Source: Herpetosiphonaceae bacterium (lineage in GTDB: Bacteria > Chloroflexota > Chloroflexia > Chloroflexales > Herpetosiphonaceae). Taken from it: 35,514 bases of DNA. A model generated the notes under the pieces. It ran no database searches. It saw nothing but the letters and a program-made list of their open reading frames with translations, and was not told where the DNA came from. Positions 7,283-13,706 of the stretch are shown piece after piece. The stretch covers positions 1-35,514 of the forward strand of contig JACCRK010000296.1 of assembly GCA_013813565.1 (NCBI GenBank), in the 5' to 3' direction. A program made the translations under genes and the position numbers. How positions within the stretch are numbered: the first letter of the stretch is position 1; each line of letters opens with the position of its first letter.

Positions 7283-8356
7283 CTAAACCAGGGTCTCGAC
7301 GCTAATTCGCCCGGCCAGATGGCGGGCCACATCACGAAACGACTGCGCATACGAGTGTGTGCCTTCGTTGGTCACCGCCGGCAGGCCGCGATCGCCGCCC
7401 TCGCGGATTGGGATGCCCAGCGGGATCTCGCCGAGGAATGGCACGCCCAGGCGCTCGCTGGCGGATCGAGCGCCACCGTGGCCGAAGATATCGTAGCGAT
7501 TGCCGGTGTCGGGAGCGATGAAATAGCTCATGTTCTCGATAATCCCCAGGATGGCCACGTTGAGCTTGCGAAACATCTCCACGCCCTTGATCGCATCGGC
7601 CAGTGCGACATCCTGCGGCGTGGTGACGATCACCGCGCCCGACAGGGGAATCGACTGGGCCAGAGTCAGCTGGATATCGCCGGTGCCAGGCGGCAGGTCG
7701 ACAATCAGATAGTCGAGCTGGCCCCAGTCGACCTCGAACAGAAACTGGCGCAGCATCGATGAGATCATCGGGCCGCGCCACACCAGCGGCTGGCTATCGT
7801 CGACAAAGTAGCCGACCGAGATGATCTTGATGCCGTGGGCTTCGAGCGGGGCGATTTTTTTGTTCTCGGTCAGGCCGGGCTTGCCGCGGGCGCCGGTCAT
7901 CAGCGGGGCGCTGGGTCCATAGATATCGGCATCGAGCAGGCCAACGCGGGCGCCATCCTGGGCCAGCGCGACGGCCAGATTGACCGCAACCGTGGATTTG
8001 CCCACGCCACCCTTGCCCGAGGCCACCGCCAGGATATGGCTGACGCCGGGCACGCTGGCCTTGTCGGGGATGCCGGTCAGGGAGCGCACCGTGGCGGTGA
8101 AATCCACATGCACGGCGGTCACGCCCGGGACCTGCTGCAGCGCGGCGACGACATCGGTCTCCAGCTTTTCCTTGAACGGACAGGCTGGGGTGGTCAGATC
8201 GACGACGACTGAGACCCGCCCGCCCTCAATCTGCAGCTCCTTGATCATCTTGCGGGACACCAGGTTGCCACCAAGCTCCGGCTCCTGGACGGTCGCCAGG
8301 GCGGCGAGAACAGCTTCCTGGGTTGGCGCCTCAGGACCTCGATTGAACAATCCCAT
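7283..8356 (-). CDS. Mrp/NBP35 family P-loop ATPase (Fe-S cluster carrier)
   Basis: The 357-aa protein has an N-terminal MIP18/DUF59 domain (about 10-95, including TTPACPFKEKLE) and a deviant-Walker ATPase domain with GKGGVGKS at 114-121, DADIYGPS and LIVDLPPGTGD. Mrp proteins bind and transfer Fe-S clusters. The C-terminal CxxC of many members is absent: the region after ENMSYF reads IAPDTGNRYDIFGHGG. That variant also occurs in other bacterial Mrp proteins as I recall. The start at 8356 is supported by CAGGAG nine bases upstream; the open frame to 8419 has no such signal. It probably heads the moaA cluster. Confidence 0.92.
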   Translation of the reverse strand: MGLFNRGPEAPTQEAVLAALATVQEPELGGNLVSRKMIKELQIEGGRVSVVVDLTTPACPFKEKLETDVVAALQQVPGVTAVHVDFTATVRSLTGIPDKASVPGVSHILAVASGKGGVGKSTVAVNLAVALAQDGARVGLLDADIYGPSAPLMTGARGKPGLTENKKIAPLEAHGIKIISVGYFVDDSQPLVWRGPMISSMLRQFLFEVDWGQLDYLIVDLPPGTGDIQLTLAQSIPLSGAVIVTTPQDVALADAIKGVEMFRKLNVAILGIIENMSYFIAPDTGNRYDIFGHGGARSASERLGVPFLGEIPLGIPIREGGDRGLPAVTNEGTHSYAQSFRDVARHLAGRISVETLV

Positions 8357-8461
8357 TGTTGGTTTGCTCCTGATAAAAAATAGCGCGAAGCAGCGCACAG
8401 ATGTCGCGGCTCGCGCCAAATCAAATTTTCAAACTTTAGCCAGATTCAGACATCTAGAACG

Positions 8462-8470
8462 ATTATAACA
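8462..8470 (-). promoter_or_regulatory. Extended -10 promoter for mrp
   Basis: The minus strand reads TGTTATAAT, a perfect -10 with an upstream TG one base away. No good -35 is seen. The start of transcription would be near 8455, leaving a leader of about 100 bases before mrp. Confidence 0.55.
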
Positions 8471-8703
8471 TAGCTTGAATCGAGATATAGCGACAAATAT
8501 CACATTGTCCGGTCTAGATTGCACGGGGCATTTAGTGGGCCAGAGCCGCCATCCACCGTCGCTTGTGGATCATGCACCAGCGCCGATTGAAGCGCGGCAT
8601 TCACCGGCTCCCTCGCAAAGGTTGTGCTTCTGGTGCCATCTGCTATACGCTGGCCATTGCGCGAAACGGCGCCGGCCAGCACAAAGCCTGACGGTCGGGC
8701 TGT
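8471..8703. other. Intergenic stretch without a convincing gene
   Basis: This lies between the mrp promoter and the end of the LacI-type gene. Short frames occur on both strands but none has a ribosome-binding site or recognisable motif. The imperfect stem AGCCTGA/TCGGGCT at 8686-8702, with TTTG after it on the minus strand, may be a weak terminator for the regulator gene. Confidence 0.5.
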
Positions 8704-9738
8704 CTATCCAGCGCGATATGGCGCGCAGCTGTTCCGCTCAATCAGTCGGGTTGGCAGCTCAATATGTGAGGAGGGGAGGTCTGGATTCTCGATATGCTCG
8801 ATCAGCAGGCGGACGGCGATGCGCCCCATCTCCTGGAGCGGCTGGCGGATAGTGGTCAGGGCCACAGCGTCGGCGGCCGCCTCAGGGATATCATCAAATC
8901 CGATGATCGAGAGATCGGCCGGGATGCGCAGGCCGGCCTCGGCGGCCGCCCGGATCGCCCCAATCGCCATACTGTCGCTGGAGGCGAAGATCGCGGTCGG
9001 CGGCTGATCGAGGGTCAGCAGCGTGCGCAGCGCAGTGTGGCCGCTCGGCTCCAGAAAATCGCCATCGACCACCAGCGCCGGATCATACGCCAGGCCGTGA
9101 GCCTGCAACGCTGCGGCGTAGCCATCCAGGCGTTCCTGGGCGCAGCCGACGCTCAGCGGCCCGGTGATGCAGCCAATCCGCCGATGCCCCAGCCCGACCA
9201 GGTAGTCGGTGGCGGCCTGGCCGCCGACGCGGTTGGTGGCCCGCACGGCATTGCTGGCCCGATCGCCGCCCGTATAATCGATCAATACATACGGGAAGTG
9301 CTGCTGGCTCAAATCCGCGACGTAGGCTTCAAGATTGCGCGGCAGCACAATCAGCAGGCCATCGACCACCCCCTGCGCCAGCCGACTGACGACGCTGGCC
9401 TCCTTGTGCTTACGCCGGTGGGTGGTCGAGAGCATAAGATCGTAGTCCAGCTGGCTCAGCTCGTCATCGATACCGCGGACAATCTCGACCAGATAGCTGC
9501 TCGCCAGGTCGTAGACCAGCAGGCCGATAACCTGCGACCGTCCGCCGGCCAGGCTGCGCGCCTGCACATTGGCGACGTAGCCAAGTTCCCGCATCGCCGC
9601 CTCGACCCGTTCCCTGGTCGTCGGCTTGACGAACTCGTAATTGTTGGCGATCCGCGAGACGGTCGAGTATGAAACGCCAGCCGCCCGAGCGACATCGAAG
9701 ATGGTTGGCCCGTGGCCGCCGGCTTTTTTTCGCGTCAT
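8704..9738 (-). CDS. LacI family transcriptional regulator of the xylo-oligosaccharide operon
   Basis: The protein has 344 aa from the ATG at 9738, chosen because GGAG lies six bases before it; the ATG at 9750 lacks a spaced ribosome-binding site. The N-terminal helix-turn-helix is TIFDVARAAGVSYSTVSRIANN, followed by the hinge helix region (VANVQARSLAGG) and a periplasmic-binding-protein-like sensor domain (about 60-340, ending LPTRLIERNS). LacI members bind palindromic operators and release them on binding a sugar. It is divergent from the sugar operon, and three identical palindromes lie in the shared intergenic region, so it very likely controls both the operon and itself. The inducer is probably xylose or xylobiose (inference from the operon). 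Confidence 0.93.
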   Translation of the reverse strand: MTRKKAGGHGPTIFDVARAAGVSYSTVSRIANNYEFVKPTTRERVEAAMRELGYVANVQARSLAGGRSQVIGLLVYDLASSYLVEIVRGIDDELSQLDYDLMLSTTHRRKHKEASVVSRLAQGVVDGLLIVLPRNLEAYVADLSQQHFPYVLIDYTGGDRASNAVRATNRVGGQAATDYLVGLGHRRIGCITGPLSVGCAQERLDGYAAALQAHGLAYDPALVVDGDFLEPSGHTALRTLLTLDQPPTAIFASSDSMAIGAIRAAAEAGLRIPADLSIIGFDDIPEAAADAVALTTIRQPLQEMGRIAVRLLIEHIENPDLPSSHIELPTRLIERNSCAPYRAG

Positions 9739-9783
9739 GGTCCTCTCCATATCCTAGGTGCCGGCACAGTCTCAAAGTGAGTC

Positions 9784-9812
9784 TTGACAGTCGATTAAAA
9801 AACGGTTATATT
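9784..9812 (+). promoter_or_regulatory. Consensus sigma70-type promoter of the sugar operon
   Basis: TTGACA (9784-9789), a 17-base spacer and TATATT (9807-9812). Operator 1 begins three bases after the -10, covering the expected start of transcription, which is a classic repression layout. The leader to the first gene would be about 280 bases. Confidence 0.8.
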
Positions 9813-9815
9813 TTC

Positions 9816-9827
9816 GCAAGCGCTTGC
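9816..9827. promoter_or_regulatory. LacI-type operator O1
   Basis: The perfect palindrome GCAAGCGCTTGC, flanked on the right by AAAA, sits over the expected transcription start of the promoter at 9784-9812. It is also 78 bases upstream of the divergent regulator gene. Confidence 0.85.
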
Positions 9828-9968
9828 AAAAGAATAACAAAAACTCACTCCGCCGTCAATTATCCATCACCCCCATACTATCTGCCAGTCTGGCTTCGGC
9901 CAGCGACCTGTTGAAACGTTCCATCTCGCCGGAGCGCAGTCCTTGGTGAAGCATCGCCGGTCCACTTT

Positions 9969-9980
9969 GCAAGCGCTTGC
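9969..9980. promoter_or_regulatory. LacI-type operator O2
   Basis: The same palindrome GCAAGCGCTTGC, flanked by TTT and AAA, lies 153 bases after O1 within the predicted leader. Identical cores at this spacing suggest DNA looping between bound regulators. Confidence 0.85.
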
Positions 9981-10057
9981 AAAGCGGGCCAGCGACCGTC
10001 CAACCTGAGCGCTCCGCGTCGGACGTATGGGCCTCCGGAATAATTTTGAGTGTTTTT

Positions 10058-10069
10058 GCAAGCGCTTGC
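10058..10069. promoter_or_regulatory. LacI-type operator O3
   Basis: The third identical palindrome, flanked by TTTT and AAAA, lies 89 bases after O2 and 32 bases before the start codon of the binding-protein gene. It could act as a transcription roadblock or a looping partner. Confidence 0.85.
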
Positions 10070-10101
10070 AAAACATCGACAGTGTATAAAAGGAGTCAAC
10101 A

Positions 10102-11493
10102 ATGACGTCGACATTGCTCCGCCTCGGAACCCTGATCGTGCTGTGTGTCACCCTGATCAGCTGCGGCACCGGCGTGACGCCGACGGCCAGCCCGCCGCCA
10201 GCCAGCGGCCAGCCAAGCGCTGTACCGGTGGCGACCAGCGCCGCCGCCGCCGTGACCAGCGCTCCGGCGACCAGCGCTCCCGTAAGTGACGCCAAGGTCA
10301 CCGTCCGCTGGTGGCACATCAACACCATCGAGGCCGAAGCCAAGGTCTTTCAGGATCTGGCCAACGACTACATGGCCGCCAACCCCAACGTCACCATCGA
10401 CATCACCGTGCTTGAAAACGAAGCCTTCAAAACGCGCCTGACCACGGCCATGCAGTCCGGCGATCCGCCGGATCTCTTTCAGAGCTGGGGCGGCGGTGTG
10501 CTGTGGCAGTTCGCCGACGCCAAGCTGGTACGCAACATCGCGCCGGAGCTGAACGGCGCATGGAAAGATTCCTTCAGCACCAAGGCGGCGCTCGAGCTGT
10601 TTGGCAAGGATGGCGAGTACTACGGCGCGCCGTGGCGCTGGGGCGCGGTCGGCATCTTCTACAACAAAGAGCTGTTCGCCAAAGCCGGCCTCGATCCGGC
10701 CGCGCCGCCCAAAACCTGGGACGAGTTCCTGAGCGCGGTCAAGGCGCTCAAGGCGGCCGGCATCACGCCGATCGCGCTGGGCGAAAAGGAGAAATGGCCC
10801 GGCCACTTCTGGTGGGTCTACCTGGCCATCCGGGCCGGCGGCGAGCAGGCTTTCCTGGCGGCCTACGACCGCAGCGGCACCTTCAACGACGCGCCCTTCG
10901 TGGAGGCCGGGACGCGACTCAAGGAGCTGATCGACCTGGAGCCGTTCCAGGACGGCTACCTGGGACTGGGCTACGCTGACCAGGCCGCGCTGATGGGCAA
11001 TGGCGAGGCCGCGATGGAACTGATGGGGCAGTGGGCGCCGCCGAACCAGGCCAGCAACAGTACCAGCGGCGAGGGGCTGGGCGAAAACCTCAGCTGGTTC
11101 CCCTTCCCGGCCCTGCCGGACGGCGCCGGCAACCCCACGGATGTGCTGGGCGGCGGCGATGGCTTCGCCGTGGGCATCAACGCCCCCGACGCGACGGTTG
11201 ACTTTCTGCGCTACCTGACCAGCCTCGACGTCCAGAAGCTCCTGGTCGAAAAGAAGATGGCTATCCCGCCGGTGATCAAGGGCGCCGCCGACCAGATCGC
11301 CGACCCGGTGATGCAGCAGATCGTCGCCGCCCGCGATGGCGCCACCTACTCGCAGCTGTACTACGACCAGTTCCTGCCACCGGCGGTTGGCGAGGCGGTC
11401 AATGACGCCGTGGAACAGCTGTTTGTCGGCGTGGCCACCCCCGAGGAGGTATCCGCCCAGATCGAGGACGCCGCGAGCAGCGAGCTACGCTAG
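10102..11493 (+). CDS. ABC sugar transporter, substrate-binding lipoprotein (CUT1 type)
   Basis: The 463-aa extracellular solute-binding protein (family 1) has a lipoprotein signal peptide: hydrophobic segment 5-20 and lipobox LISC with the lipidated Cys at 21. A Ser/Thr/Ala/Pro-rich linker to about residue 62 would tether it to the membrane surface. The mature domain starts near VTVRWWHIN and contains the family pattern DPPDLFQSWGG and GAVGIFYNKELFAKAGL. AGGAG lies six bases before the ATG. It is first in the operon, under three operators. Given the GH3, XylA and XylB genes downstream, it probably binds xylo-oligosaccharides; the ligand is inferred. Confidence 0.94.
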   Translation: MTSTLLRLGTLIVLCVTLISCGTGVTPTASPPPASGQPSAVPVATSAAAAVTSAPATSAPVSDAKVTVRWWHINTIEAEAKVFQDLANDYMAANPNVTIDITVLENEAFKTRLTTAMQSGDPPDLFQSWGGGVLWQFADAKLVRNIAPELNGAWKDSFSTKAALELFGKDGEYYGAPWRWGAVGIFYNKELFAKAGLDPAAPPKTWDEFLSAVKALKAAGITPIALGEKEKWPGHFWWVYLAIRAGGEQAFLAAYDRSGTFNDAPFVEAGTRLKELIDLEPFQDGYLGLGYADQAALMGNGEAAMELMGQWAPPNQASNSTSGEGLGENLSWFPFPALPDGAGNPTDVLGGGDGFAVGINAPDATVDFLRYLTSLDVQKLLVEKKMAIPPVIKGAADQIADPVMQQIVAARDGATYSQLYYDQFLPPAVGEAVNDAVEQLFVGVATPEEVSAQIEDAASSELR

Positions 11494-11500
11494 CCCACCC

Positions 11501-11527
11501 GGCGGGCGCTTGCGGCAAGCGCCCGCC
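11501..11527 (+). other. Intercistronic hairpin after the binding-protein gene
   Basis: A perfect 12-bp stem (11501-11512 with 11516-11527) closes a 3-base loop eight bases past the stop. No T-tract follows. Such hairpins after a binding-protein gene are known to protect the upstream mRNA and raise binding-protein levels over permeases (as in malE-malF), which I infer here. Confidence 0.75.
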
Positions 11528-11559
11528 AGGCATTCCGCCCACCAATAAGGAGGCTAGGT

Positions 11560-12498
11560 ATGTCATCGTTTACCTCGGGGCAACTTGCCAGCGCCAAGGT
11601 CGCCGCAGCGCGGCAGCGGCGGATCAAACGCACCAAAACGCTTACGATTCTCGCCTTTCTCCTCCCCGGTTTTATCTTGCTTGCCGTCTTTATGCTGTAC
11701 CCCGTTGGCGCATCAACCTACTACAGCTTGTTCAAATGGAATGGGCTGGGGCCGCGCGAAACCTTTGTGGGGCTGGAAAACTATCAGCGCGTGCTGAGCC
11801 ACAATGTGTTTCTGGGTGCGCTCAAGCACTCGCTGCTGCTGGTGGTACTGTCGCTGCTGATCCAGCTGCCGATGGCGCTGGGACTGGCGCTGCTGCTGGT
11901 GCGCAGCAAGATTCGCGGCAAGCGTTTTCTGCGGGCGATCTTCTTTATCCCCTACGTCTTCTCGGAAGTCATCACGGCGATCTTGTGGCTGTATGTCTAT
12001 CACCCCAGCAACGGGCTGGCGAATGTGATGCTGGGGAGCGTTGGCATCGATGGCATGGCCTGGCTCGCGAACCGCACCACCGTCCTGCCGGCGATCTTCA
12101 TTGTGCTGACCTGGAAGTTCTTCGGCTTTCATATGCTGCTGTATATGGCGGCCATCCAGAACGTCCCGCGCGATCTGGAGGACGCAGCCCGAGTCAATGG
12201 CGCCGATGAGTTCGCTGTTTTACGGTATGTCACCTTGCCGATGATGGGCAGCACCATCAGGCTCTCGGTTTTCCTGTCGATCCTTGGCTCGCTGCAGCAG
12301 TTCATCATTGTGTGGCTGCTCACCGAGGGCGGGCCGGTGTCGTCCAGCGAGCTGGTGGTGACCTACCTGATGAAATTCGGCATCACCCGCATGGCGCTTG
12401 GCTACGGCAGCACGGTGGCGGTGCTGATGTTCTTGCTGACGCTGGTGTTCTCGATCGGCTACCAGCGCACAATTATGCGCCAGGACTACCTGGATTAG
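11560..12498 (+). CDS. ABC sugar transporter permease, MalF type
   Basis: This 312-aa inner-membrane protein has six predicted hydrophobic segments, the first around 30-50. The cytoplasmic coupling EAA loop reads VPRDLEDAARVNGADEFAVLRYVTLPMM near 205-232, the expected place for a CUT1 permease. AAGGAGG lies before the ATG. It pairs with the MalG-type permease at 12859. The usual few-base gap between such genes is broken here by a 353-bp element starting seven bases past this stop. No ATPase gene is in the operon, so a shared MsiK-like ATPase elsewhere is likely. Confidence 0.94.
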   Translation: MSSFTSGQLASAKVAAARQRRIKRTKTLTILAFLLPGFILLAVFMLYPVGASTYYSLFKWNGLGPRETFVGLENYQRVLSHNVFLGALKHSLLLVVLSLLIQLPMALGLALLLVRSKIRGKRFLRAIFFIPYVFSEVITAILWLYVYHPSNGLANVMLGSVGIDGMAWLANRTTVLPAIFIVLTWKFFGFHMLLYMAAIQNVPRDLEDAARVNGADEFAVLRYVTLPMMGSTIRLSVFLSILGSLQQFIIVWLLTEGGPVSSSELVVTYLMKFGITRMALGYGSTVAVLMFLLTLVFSIGYQRTIMRQDYLD

Positions 12499-12505
12499 GG
12501 GGCGG

Positions 12506-12858
12506 CTGTCACCAACCCCCCGCCAAGGCGGTGGGCTTGCACCTGACCCGCGGTCGGTGCATTGGCCCGTGGTGCTGGTTGGTCTCGGGAAACCAGCGGG
12601 CCTCTCTAGGTTGGGTGACATTGGCGGGTGGGTATCGCCAACAACCGCGATCCAGCACCGACCTCCACCGCATCCACGAACCGTGGCTGTTGCCAACCCA
12701 AAGCTGGATCACCGAGACATTTTATATCACCAATAGTAGCACATACGTGCGTAACCTGCAAGGAGTCCGTGGCCTCCTTGCACCCCTACGATCGTCTGAG
12801 GGGAACCTTGGCCGCATTCCTCCCCGCAGCACGCTACGGGGTTTCCAGCGGAGGATTT
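12506..12858 (+). mobile_element. HEARO/omega-RNA-like noncoding element, copy A, inserted between the two permease genes
   Basis: A 353-bp sequence is 96% identical, without indels, to 30376-30728 (14 differences). Visible helices include 12508-12517 pairing with 12609-12619 (10 bp, one bulge) and 12649-12656 with 12703-12710 (GATCCAGC/GCTGGATC). Local hairpins lie at 12621-12641, 12674-12686, 12757-12782, 12783-12803 and 12822-12841. The element ends in GGAGG and then the ATGAAA of the permease gene. Removing it leaves the MalF-type stop seven bases before the MalG-type start. Position next to ATGA, the structured RNA and its presence without an ORF fit the HEARO class (omega-RNA of IscB, IS200/IS605 superfamily). 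That family name is from memory and not confirmed by a model search. No transposase or nuclease is encoded. Confidence 0.75.
12850..12855 (+). promoter_or_regulatory. Element-borne Shine-Dalgarno with upstream anti-SD
   Basis: GGAGGA lies 3-4 bases before the MalG-type ATG and is the last part of element copy A. TCCTCC at 12818-12823 can pair with all six bases. The last two of those bases are also needed for the CCCCG/CGGGG hairpin at 12822-12841, so the two foldings compete. This arrangement could control translation start. Confidence 0.5.
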
Positions 12859-13683
12859 ATGAAATTAATCCGCACACTGCTGACCTATGGCGGCATCGGG
12901 TGCCTGCTGCTGCTGATGATCGCACCGGTGCTAACCGCCATGCTAGGCAGCGTCCGAACGACGGGTGAGTTTCTGTCCTCGCCTTTCGGGCTGCCAACCA
13001 GGGGCTTGCATTGGGAAAACTACGCCGGCATCCTGACGAGTTCATCGTTCTGGCGGGCGCTTGCCAACAGCATCTTCATCACGCTCACGGTCACCGCGCT
13101 GGTGGTGATGCTTTCCAGCATGCTCGCCTTCGTCTTCGCGCGCATGGAGTTTTGGGGCAAAAGCATCTGGTTTAACATCCTCTCGATCGGCATGCTCTTT
13201 CCGCTGGTCGTCGCCATCCTGCCGGTATTTATCCAGATCCGCGAGCTGAAGCTCATCAATAGCTACTGGGGGGTGATCCTGCCGATCGTCACCTTCAGCC
13301 TGCCGGGCAGCACGATTATTCTGCGCGGTTTTTTTCGCTCGATTCCGCGCGAGCTTGAGGATGCGGCCTATATCGACGGCTGCACGACCCCGCGCTTTTT
13401 CTGGCACATCCTGCTGCCGATGGCCCGCCCCGGCCTGGCCGCAGTGGCGACGATTACAGTTATCGCGGCCTGGAACGACTACTTTCTGGCCCTGCTGGTG
13501 CTCAACGATGCCGATAAATGGCCGCTGCCGCTGGGCATCATGCAGTTCCAGGGCCAGTTTGGCACCGACTGGGCCAAAGTGATGGCCTTCGTAACCCTAT
13601 TGATTATTCCGGCGGTGACCTTTTATATCTTCACCGAAAAGTACATCATCACCGGATTGACCGGTGGCGAGCTTAAGGGATAG
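12859..13683 (+). CDS. ABC sugar transporter permease, MalG type
   Basis: This 274-aa inner-membrane permease has six hydrophobic segments. Its EAA loop IPRELEDAAYIDGCTTPRFFWHILLPM lies near 170-195 and the C-terminus is FTEKYIITGLTGGELKG, typical of CUT1 MalG-like subunits. The frame is open upstream to 12628 through the element, but the ATG at 12859 follows GGAGG, gives the standard family length and matches the point where the two element copies stop being alike. Its natural ribosome-binding region has been separated from it by the element, so its translation now depends on the element's own 3' end. Confidence 0.93.
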   Translation: MKLIRTLLTYGGIGCLLLLMIAPVLTAMLGSVRTTGEFLSSPFGLPTRGLHWENYAGILTSSSFWRALANSIFITLTVTALVVMLSSMLAFVFARMEFWGKSIWFNILSIGMLFPLVVAILPVFIQIRELKLINSYWGVILPIVTFSLPGSTIILRGFFRSIPRELEDAAYIDGCTTPRFFWHILLPMARPGLAAVATITVIAAWNDYFLALLVLNDADKWPLPLGIMQFQGQFGTDWAKVMAFVTLLIIPAVTFYIFTEKYIITGLTGGELKG

Positions 13684-13706
13684 TTGCGCTTTTAGAAAGG
13701 TATGCA

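Noticed and set aside
12628-12858. Open frame through element copy A joined to the MalG-type permease (351 aa in total)
   Set aside because: The part before 12859 lies in the noncoding repeat, has no family similarity, and copy B has a stop in the same frame. The permease has its normal length from 12859.
12506-12858. Interpretation of the repeat as an ordinary IS end, MITE with terminal inverted repeats, or known metabolite riboswitch
   Set aside because: The ends (CTGTCACC and GGAGGATTT) are not inverted repeats and no target-site duplication is seen. The two downstream genes share no pathway, which argues against a metabolite riboswitch.
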